Source: Shinella zoogloeoides | GTDB taxonomy: Bacteria > Pseudomonadota > Alphaproteobacteria > Rhizobiales > Rhizobiaceae | DNA: 64,000 nucleotides | NCBI RefSeq assembly: GCF_033705735.1 | Contig: NZ_CP131130.1 | Coordinates: forward strand, 3,228,501 to 3,292,500 | Reading direction: 5' to 3' | Shown: positions 57,831-64,000 of the stretch, in pieces | Layout of the letters: the number at the start of each line of letters is the position of its first letter | How positions within the stretch are numbered: the first letter of the stretch is position 1 | Position numbers and translations under genes: made by a program | The notes under the pieces: model-generated | Told to the model about the DNA's origin: nothing | Seen by the model: the letters and a program-made list of their open reading frames with translations, nothing else | Databases searched by the model: none

Positions 57831-58496
57831 TTACTGCTGGACGACGACGCGGGCGCTGTGGCCGGGGCGGACGCGCTTGTAGAGGTCGATGATGTCCTGG
57901 TTCATCAGGCGGATGCAGCCTGACGAGGCGGCGGTGCCGATGGAGGCCCATTCCGGCGTGCCGTGCAGGCGGAACAGCGTGTCCTGGCCCTTCTCGTTGA
58001 AGAGGTAGAGCGCGCGGGCGCCGAGCGGGTTCTTCAGGCCCGGACCCATGCCGTCCTTGACGTAGCGGGCGACGTCGGGCTTGCGGTCCGCCATTTCCTT
58101 CGGCGGATGCCAGGTCGGCCATTCCTGCTTCCAGGCGACATAGGCCTCGCCCTGCCAGGCAAAGCCCTGCTTGCCGACGCCGATGCCGTAGCGAACGGCC
58201 TTGCCGCCCGGCAGCACGTAGTAGAGGAAGCGGTTCGGCGTGTTGACGATGATCGTGCCCGGCTTCTCGCCGGTGGCGTAATCGACGATCTGGCGGTGGA
58301 ACTTGGTGTTCACCTTGTTGATCGGAATCGCCGGCAGGGCGTAGCCGTTGTCCTCAACAGGGCCATAATCCGATGTGAAGATGGCATTCGTCGCCACCTT
58401 TTCGCCCGGCGCGGAGTCGGACGGGGCGGTGGAGCAACCAGCGAGGGTGACGGCCGCTGCCAGGCCGCACAGAAGGAGGGCATTGCGGAAGCGCAT
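57831..58496 (-). CDS. L,D-transpeptidase lipoprotein (YkuD domain)
   Basis: A 221-residue enzyme that crosslinks peptidoglycan stems or attaches proteins to them. The signal peptide ends in the lipobox VTLAGC, so it is a lipoprotein in the periplasm. The YkuD catalytic motif is FRLHGTPEWASIGTAASSGC followed by IRL, with His, Ser, Gly and the nucleophile Cys. It is preceded by IIVNTPNRFLYYVLPGGKAVRY, the normal first strands of the domain. Rhizobiales rely heavily on L,D-crosslinks for polar growth. Confidence 0.93.
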   Translation of the reverse strand: MRFRNALLLCGLAAAVTLAGCSTAPSDSAPGEKVATNAIFTSDYGPVEDNGYALPAIPINKVNTKFHRQIVDYATGEKPGTIIVNTPNRFLYYVLPGGKAVRYGIGVGKQGFAWQGEAYVAWKQEWPTWHPPKEMADRKPDVARYVKDGMGPGLKNPLGARALYLFNEKGQDTLFRLHGTPEWASIGTAASSGCIRLMNQDIIDLYKRVRPGHSARVVVQQ

Positions 58497-58865
58497 GTGA
58501 TTCTCTTAGGATCAGGAATTAAGAAGTTCCGAGACGCAGAACTTTTATCGACTATGGTTTATTTTCGATTAAACCGGTCAATGCAAGTCTGTGCGGCATG
58601 GTGCGGGCTCGCGCGCAAGCAAAAAACCGGAGAAGTGTTTTTTTGCAACAACAATGCCGGTCGACTGCCGCTTTCGCTGGCCCCGGCTCCTTGCCAAGCA
58701 CGCCTTCACGCGCCGTTCAACGGTCATTCCGCCGGCTGACCCGTCATCGCACAGGAACCGTTTCGCGCGGTTAACGAAGCCTTGCTGCATGATCCGGCGG
58801 CGGCCCCCTCTTAACTTTTTCAGGCCGGGCGATTCGCGCTAGACTGCGATTCGCCGAGGAACCCC
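58497..58865. other. Intergenic region between the L,D-transpeptidase gene and mmcB
   Basis: A 369-base gap with divergent promoters expected. Near the transpeptidase start it is AT-rich (58500-58575). At 58619-58646 GCAAAAAAC and GTTTTTTTGC form an AT-rich hairpin. The last 100 bases before mmcB are GC-rich with a GAGGAA binding site. I see no gene here and no known RNA family. Confidence 0.6.
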
Positions 58866-59396
58866 ATGACGATCGTTTCGCTGCACAACGACAATCCGCT
58901 GCTCGACGGCCGCCAGTCGGACCGCGCCATGATGGTGCGCCGGGGCGTCCAGCGCATGCTGATGGACATGCGCCATGCGGTCCTGCCCGAGCTGACGCTG
59001 GCGAGCGGCCGGCGCGCCGACCTCATCAGCCTGTCCGACAAGGGCGAGATCTGGATCATCGAGATCAAGACGTCGATCGAGGATTTTCGCGTCGACCGCA
59101 AATGGCCGGATTACCGCCGCCATTGCGACCGGCTGTTCTTCGCCACCCACAAGGACGTGCCGCTCGATATCTTCCCGGAGGAGTGCGGCCTCATTCTTTC
59201 CGACGGCTACGGCGCGCATATGCTGCGCGAGGCGCCGGAGCACAGGCTCTCCGCCCCGACGCGCAAGGCCGTGACCTTCGCCTTCGCCCGCGTCGCCGCG
59301 GGCCGGCTGCTTCTTGCGGAATTCTCCATGGATGCCCGGCGGGACGGGCCGGACATTTCGGCCATCGTCTCCGGACGCCGGGACGAGCCGGCCTGA
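58866..59396 (+). CDS. mmcB: MmcB-type DNA repair protein (PD-D/ExK fold)
   Basis: A 176-residue protein of the alphaproteobacterial MmcB family, part of the SOS or damage response in Caulobacter. The nuclease-fold core is ASGRRADLISLSDKGEIW followed by IIEIKTS, with the Asp and the Glu-x-Lys catalytic residues, and KWPDYRRHCDRLFFAT behind it. The ATG has GAGGAACCCC upstream. I see no clear LexA operator in the leader. It is convergent with actR, 0 bases apart. Confidence 0.9.
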   Translation: MTIVSLHNDNPLLDGRQSDRAMMVRRGVQRMLMDMRHAVLPELTLASGRRADLISLSDKGEIWIIEIKTSIEDFRVDRKWPDYRRHCDRLFFATHKDVPLDIFPEECGLILSDGYGAHMLREAPEHRLSAPTRKAVTFAFARVAAGRLLLAEFSMDARRDGPDISAIVSGRRDEPA

Positions 59397-59966
59397 TTAC
59401 TTCGGCGCGCGCTTGGCGAGGATGCGCTGGAGCGTGCGGCGGTGCATGTTGAGGCGGCGGGCCGTTTCGGAGACGTTGCGGTCGCACATCTCGTAGACGC
59501 GCTGGATATGCTCCCAGCGCACGCGGTCGGCCGACATCGGGTTTTCCGGCAGCTCGACCTTTTCGCCCGGGCGCTGCGTCAGTGCGGCGAAGATGTCGTC
59601 GGCGTCGGCGGGCTTGGCGAGATAGTCGACCGCGCCGAGCTTCACCGCGTTCACGGCCGTCGCGATATTGCCGTAGCCGGTCAGCATGATGATGCGCGTG
59701 TCGTCGCGGCGCTGGCGAATGGCGGCGATGACGTCGAGGCCGCTGCCGTCACCGAGGCGAAGGTCGACGACCGCGTATTTCGGCGGGCTCGTCTTGGCCT
59801 TGGCGATGCCCTCGGCCACCGATTCGGCGGTATCGACGGCAAAGCCGCGCGTTTCCATGGCGCGGGCGAGCCGGCGCAGGAACGGCGCGTCGTCATCGAC
59901 CAGGAGGAGCGAGGGATCGGGGCCGATATCGTCGGCTGCGGTCTGCGGTTCGGTGTTTTCTGCCAT
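59397..59966 (-). CDS. actR: ActR/RegA response regulator
   Basis: Global redox and acid-tolerance regulator of the RegA/PrrA/ActR family. The 189-residue protein has Asp68 in YAVVDLRLGDGSGLDVI, the switch lysine in YLAKPADADDI, the conserved proline-rich linker, and a Fis-type HTH at the C-terminus (RNVSETARRLNMHRRTLQRI). I chose ATG 59966 because of GGAAGA 6 bases upstream. A longer start at 59996 is possible. actS lies 76 bases upstream on the same strand. Confidence 0.93.
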   Translation of the reverse strand: MAENTEPQTAADDIGPDPSLLLVDDDAPFLRRLARAMETRGFAVDTAESVAEGIAKAKTSPPKYAVVDLRLGDGSGLDVIAAIRQRRDDTRIIMLTGYGNIATAVNAVKLGAVDYLAKPADADDIFAALTQRPGEKVELPENPMSADRVRWEHIQRVYEMCDRNVSETARRLNMHRRTLQRILAKRAPK

Positions 59967-60042
59967 TTTCGTCTTCCGTGGCCGATTTTCGTCCATTCTT
60001 GATCGCGGTCAGCTTATCACCTGTAAGATGGTGCGGGTAAAG

Positions 60043-61344
60043 TCATTTCGCACCCTTCGCCTCCATCCGCGCCCGCGGCCAATCGACCGAGACGCGCGCG
60101 CCCGGCCGGTCGCCCGTGCGGTTGCCGAAGGTGAGCCTCGCGCCCGAGCGCTCCAGCAGCGTCTTGGCGATGAAGAGCCCGAGCCCCAGCCCGCCCGCCC
60201 GCTCGTCCTTCTGCCGCTTGGTGACATAGGGGTCGCCGATGCGCTGGAGGATATCCGCCGCATAGCCGTCGCCGTCGTCCTCGATGACGATCGTCACCCG
60301 TTCCGGCGTATGGCTGACCGTGACGGTGACCTCCTCGCGGGCGTGGTCGACGGCGTTTTCGAGGAGATTGCCGAGGCCGTAGAGAATGCCGGGATTGCGG
60401 TTGCCGACCGGCTCGCTTTCCCGCTCGCCGTTCTCGACGAGATTGAGCCTGATGCCGAATTCGCGGTGCGGCGCCAGCACCTCCTCCATGAGGGAGGAGA
60501 GCGGCAGAACGCGCATATGCGCCTCGTCCTCGGTGGAAAGCGTCGTCAGCCGGCGCAGGATGTCGCGGCAGCGCTCGCTCTGGCTGCGCAGGAGCTGCAC
60601 GTCTTCCCTGAAGCGGTCGTCGGTGCCGAGCTCCCGTTCCATCTCGCGGGCCACCACGCTGATCGTGGCGAGCGGCGTGCCGAGTTCGTGGGCCGCCGCC
60701 GCCGCCAGTCCGTCGAGCTGGGAAAGGTGCTTTTCGCGCTGGAGGATGAGTTCCGTCGCCGCCAGCGCATCGGAAAGCTCGCCCGCCTCGCGCGATACCC
60801 GGTAGGAGTAGAAGGCCGCGAAAGCGGTGGTCGAGACGATGGCGAACCAGAAGCCGGCCGTCAGCACCGGCGGCACGACCAGCAGCGTGCCCGGATACCA
60901 GGGCAGCGGGAAGGGCGTGAAGGCGAGCGCCGTGATGCCGGCGACGGCGAGCCCGCCAAGCGTCAGGCTGAAGCGCACCGGCTGCAGCGAGGAGGAGATG
61001 ATGACCGGCACGCAGACGAGTGGCGCGAAGGGGTTGGCAAGGCCGCCCGTGATGAAGAGCAGTGCCGTCAGCTGGCAAAGGTCGAAGGCGAGCAGCAGGA
61101 AGGCGGACGGCGGCGTCAGGCGATGGGCCGGCGCAAAGCGCACGGCCAGGAAGAAGTTCACCGCCGCCAGCAGAGCGATCAGCACGAGGGCCGGCAGCAG
61201 CGGCAGCGGGAATTTCAGCCACAGCGCGATGACGACGACGCTGATCGTCTGGCCCGCCACCGCCAGCCAGCGCAGGCGAATGAGCGTTTCGAGGCGAAGT
61301 CGCCGGCCGGAGCCCTCGAAATCGATATCCTGATAGCCTGTCAT
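60043..61344 (-). CDS. actS: ActS/RegB redox sensor kinase
   Basis: Membrane sensor kinase for ActR. The 433-residue protein has six transmembrane segments, the quinone-site motif TGGLANPFAPLV, and the H-box with His219 in AAAAHELGTPLATIS. The conserved redox cysteine is Cys259 in SQSERCRDILRRL. The ATPase part has GNLLENAVDHA and GGLGLGLFIAKTLLE. The ATG at 61344 is preferred over an upstream one at 61377 because the latter touches the end of hrpB. Confidence 0.93.
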   Translation of the reverse strand: MTGYQDIDFEGSGRRLRLETLIRLRWLAVAGQTISVVVIALWLKFPLPLLPALVLIALLAAVNFFLAVRFAPAHRLTPPSAFLLLAFDLCQLTALLFITGGLANPFAPLVCVPVIISSSLQPVRFSLTLGGLAVAGITALAFTPFPLPWYPGTLLVVPPVLTAGFWFAIVSTTAFAAFYSYRVSREAGELSDALAATELILQREKHLSQLDGLAAAAAHELGTPLATISVVAREMERELGTDDRFREDVQLLRSQSERCRDILRRLTTLSTEDEAHMRVLPLSSLMEEVLAPHREFGIRLNLVENGERESEPVGNRNPGILYGLGNLLENAVDHAREEVTVTVSHTPERVTIVIEDDGDGYAADILQRIGDPYVTKRQKDERAGGLGLGLFIAKTLLERSGARLTFGNRTGDRPGARVSVDWPRARMEAKGAK

Positions 61345-61373
61345 GCTTCGTCTCCTTTGAATATCGGCGATCC

Positions 61374-63845
61374 TCAAGTGCCGCGCGGCTTGGCGCGCGT
61401 CGTCGGCATGGCCTCGGCCGGATCCTCCGGCCAGGGATGTTTCGGATAGCGCCCGCGCATGTCCGCCCTGACGTCCCGCCAGGAACCGGCCCAGAAGCCG
61501 GGCAGGTCCCGCGTCGTCTGGATCGGGCGGTGCGCCGGCGATTGCAGCTCCAGCAGCAGCGGCAGCCGCCCGCCGGCGACGGCCGGGTGCTGCTTCAAGC
61601 CGAACAGTTCCTGCACGCGTATCGCCAGCACCGGCTCCGCGCCGTCATAGCGGATCGGATGGCGCTGGCCGGTCGGCGCCTCGAAATGCGTGGGCGCGAG
61701 CCGTGCAAGGTCGCGCTGCACCTCATAGGGCACCAGCGCCAGCAGCCCTTCCTGCAGGCTGCCCGAGGATATGTCGTCGATGCCGCGCGTCGTCTCCTGG
61801 AAGGGAACGAACCAGTCGTCGAGCCGCGCAAGCAACGCCTCGTCGCTCGTGTCCGGCCAGGCCTCGCCGATGGAACGGTGAAGGAAGCCGATCCGGTCGC
61901 GCAATTGCGCCGCCTCGCGGGAAAAGGGCAGGGCCTGCAGGCCGAGCTGGCGCACTCCTTCGGCAAGCGCCTGCGCCGCCTTCGGCCCGCCCGGCCGCGG
62001 AAGCGGCGCTTCCTCGAGGATCATCGCGCCGAGCCGCACGACCCGCCGCGCCCGCACCTGCCGGCTCGCCCGGTTGAAGACGCATTGGTCCTCGCGCACA
62101 ATCTTATCGGCAAGTTCCGCCTCGACGGTGGATCGGTCGATTTCCGCCGCCGCGAGAATGCGCTGCCGACCTGCCTGCCCGGTAAGGTCGGCGACGACGA
62201 TCATCTCCGCGCCCGCCAGCCGTTCGGTTTCCGGCAACTCGCCGCCGCGCCCGTTCGCCATGACGAATCGCCCGCGCCCGCCGCGCTGCAGGGCGACGCG
62301 ATCGGGAAAGGCGTGCAGCAGCAGCGCGCCCGGCGTGCTCGCGGCGGGGGAGGCGGCCTTGCCGAAACCATCCGCCATGCGCTGCGCCAATCGCTTCGCC
62401 GCTTCGGCCCGCTCGCCACGCTCATTGGCGAAGCGACGCAGGCGTTCTTCTATATCCACTGCCGAGCCGCCGAGACCCTGTTCGGTGAGCAGCACGGCGA
62501 GCCGCGCGGCTGCCGCCTGCTGGCCATCGCCGGCAGCGTGGAGGATCATCGCGGCCAGCCGCGGCGGCAAGGCCAGCTCGCGAATGCGCTTGCCTGCCGG
62601 GGTGAGCGCACCCGCCTCATCCAGCGCGCCGAGCAGGCGAAGCAGGTTGCGTGCCTCCTCCACCGCCGCTGCCGGCGGCTGGTCGACGAGCCGGAGGTCA
62701 GCCGGATCGGTCACACCCCAATGGGCAAGATCGAGCATGAAGGAGGAAAGGTCGCTGGACAGGATCTGCGGCGGCGTGAAGGCGGGCAGCGCCGCCATCT
62801 GGCCGGCATGCCAGAGCCGGATCGCGATGCCCGGTTCCGTTCGCCCGGCGCGGCCGGCGCGCTGGTCGGCCGAGGCGCGCGAGACGCGTACGGTCTCCAG
62901 CCGCGTGATGCCGGTCGCCGCCTCGAAGACCGGCAGGCGCTGCAGGCCGCTGTCGATGACGATGCGCACGCCGTCGATGGTGATGGAGGTTTCGGCAATG
63001 GAAGTCGCCAGCACGATTTTCCGCGTACCGGCGGGCGCAGGGCGGATCGCGGCGTCCTGTTCCTTCTGGCTGAGATTGCCGTAGAGCGGCACGATCGCCG
63101 TCTCCGGGCCGAACCGGCCCTCCAGCCGCTCGGCAGTTCGGGTGATCTCGGCCTGCCCGGGCAGGAAGGCGAGGATCGACCCGCTTTCGCTGCGATGCGC
63201 CTCTATGATAGCGCGTGCCATGCCGTCTTCTATACGCTCGCCTGCCGGGCGGTCCTGATAGCGCATATCCACCGGGAAGCTCCGCCCCTCGCTGACGATG
63301 GCCGGTGGATTGTCGAGCAGCGCCGAGACCCGTTCCACATCGAGCGTCGCCGACATGACGAGCAGGCGAAGATCGTCCCGCAGCGCCGCCTGCACGTCCA
63401 GCGCCAGCGCAAGACCGAAATCGGCATCCAGTGAGCGCTCGTGGAATTCGTCGAAGAGCACGGCGGCAACGCCGGCCAGTTCCGGATCGTCGAGGATCAT
63501 CCGCGCGAAGACGCCTTCCGTCACGACTTCTATACGGGTCTTCGCCGAGACGCGGTTGTCGAGGCGCATGCGGTAGCCGACCGTCTCGCCCACCTTTTCG
63601 CCCAGCAGCTCCGCCATGCGGCCCGCCGCCGCCCGGGCGGCAAGCCGCCGCGGCTCGAGAAGGATGAGCTTCCCGTCACCCCGCCAGGTGGCGTCGAGCA
63701 GGAAGAGCGGCACCAGCGTCGTCTTGCCCGCGCCGGGCGGCGCGGAAAGCACCACGCGCGTGCCCACATGAAGCGCTTCGCCCAGGGAAGGGAGAACCTC
63801 CGAAACGGGCAGGCGCGGCAGGCGGTCTATAAGAGATACCGTCAT
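61374..63845 (-). CDS. hrpB: HrpB-type ATP-dependent RNA helicase
   Basis: A DEAH-box helicase of about 823 residues; the family's role in most bacteria is obscure. Walker A is SAPPGAGKTTLVPLFLL, the DEAH box is DEFHERS, motif III is MSATLD, and motif VI is SADQRAGRAGRTEPG. The C-terminal HrpB domain follows (PGFWAGSWRDVRADMRGRYP). The start is uncertain: ATG 63845 (MTVSLIDRLPRL) or ATG 63854; neither has a strong ribosome binding site. The rest of the window (63846-64000) holds no other gene. Confidence 0.93.
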   Translation of the reverse strand: MTVSLIDRLPRLPVSEVLPSLGEALHVGTRVVLSAPPGAGKTTLVPLFLLDATWRGDGKLILLEPRRLAARAAAGRMAELLGEKVGETVGYRMRLDNRVSAKTRIEVVTEGVFARMILDDPELAGVAAVLFDEFHERSLDADFGLALALDVQAALRDDLRLLVMSATLDVERVSALLDNPPAIVSEGRSFPVDMRYQDRPAGERIEDGMARAIIEAHRSESGSILAFLPGQAEITRTAERLEGRFGPETAIVPLYGNLSQKEQDAAIRPAPAGTRKIVLATSIAETSITIDGVRIVIDSGLQRLPVFEAATGITRLETVRVSRASADQRAGRAGRTEPGIAIRLWHAGQMAALPAFTPPQILSSDLSSFMLDLAHWGVTDPADLRLVDQPPAAAVEEARNLLRLLGALDEAGALTPAGKRIRELALPPRLAAMILHAAGDGQQAAAARLAVLLTEQGLGGSAVDIEERLRRFANERGERAEAAKRLAQRMADGFGKAASPAASTPGALLLHAFPDRVALQRGGRGRFVMANGRGGELPETERLAGAEMIVVADLTGQAGRQRILAAAEIDRSTVEAELADKIVREDQCVFNRASRQVRARRVVRLGAMILEEAPLPRPGGPKAAQALAEGVRQLGLQALPFSREAAQLRDRIGFLHRSIGEAWPDTSDEALLARLDDWFVPFQETTRGIDDISSGSLQEGLLALVPYEVQRDLARLAPTHFEAPTGQRHPIRYDGAEPVLAIRVQELFGLKQHPAVAGGRLPLLLELQSPAHRPIQTTRDLPGFWAGSWRDVRADMRGRYPKHPWPEDPAEAMPTTRAKPRGT

Positions 63846-64000
63846 TGCATGCATCGATCGGTGAGGAAGGTGCCTTCTGCAAGGCTGGACATGGATTTCT
63901 CCGCTTCTGTTTCCTCCGCCTGAATAGCCGGCTCCGATAGCCGAGAGAAGGGGCGGAGGGTCGCTATGCGGCGGTGAGGACACGTAAAACGATCCGAACG

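Overview
The window is a GC-rich, tightly packed chromosomal segment from an alphaproteobacterium of the Rhizobiaceae (Rhizobium/Agrobacterium/Sinorhizobium/Shinella type). The main evidence is gene content and order. The run maf-aroE-coaE-dnaQ-secB, gyrB, trpFBA-accD-folC, trxA-addAB, divL, ahcY, ptsH-hprK-chvG-chvI, pckA, coaA-hisEFAHB, hslVU, glcB, actRS, hrpB is the conserved replication-origin-proximal block of rhizobial chromosomes. Two parS-like ParB sites agree with an origin-near position. I see no phage, transposon, CRISPR array, rRNA or tRNA gene. Genus and species cannot be fixed from the sequence alone.

Layout. 1-9.4 kb: an overlapping + strand run maf-aroE-coaE-dnaQ, then secB and fxsA on the minus strand, then timA-mltA-smr-XRE regulator and gyrB. 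9.4-17.2 kb: a more accessory stretch with a nitroreductase, a succinate-semialdehyde dehydrogenase, a four-gene cluster (HpcH/HpaI aldolase, aldose dehydrogenase, FucU mutarotase, SDR) that looks like oxidative L-fucose or related deoxysugar catabolism, an intracellular PHB depolymerase and a DUF2852 protein. 17.3-23.5 kb: a YgjP-like metallopeptidase, a YqaE peptide, and the trpFBA-accD-folC operon. 23.6-41.2 kb: a long minus-strand run: trxA, addA, addB, murU, a tsaE-amgK fusion, divL, ahcY, ptsH, EIIA, hprK, chvG, chvI. 41.5-44.9 kb: pckA, arfB, a BON-LysM protein, alkB. 44.9-49.5 kb: the minus-strand hisB-DUF2628-hisH-hisA-hisF-hisE-coaA operon. 49.6-64 kb: hslV-GNAT-hslU, a DUF1402 protein, a cytochrome P450, a periplasmic protein, malate synthase G, an L,D-transpeptidase, mmcB, actR/actS and hrpB.

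Themes. Central carbon switching is represented by pckA, glcB, phaZ, the regulatory PTS and the ChvG/ChvI and ActS/ActR two-component systems. Cell-wall maintenance and recycling is represented by MltA, MurU, AmgK, the LysM protein, the L,D-transpeptidase and possibly DUF1402. DNA repair is represented by AddAB, AlkB and MmcB.

No wholly new multi-gene system is evident; most of the window is conserved core genome. The observations most worth a second look are the ahcY leader (a palindromic operator plus a hairpin that buries the Shine-Dalgarno), the parS-like sites, the tyrosine-for-histidine DivL kinase, the TsaE-AmgK fusion beside MurU, repeated TCGATT-type motifs upstream of pckA, and transglycosylase-like motifs in the DUF1402 protein.
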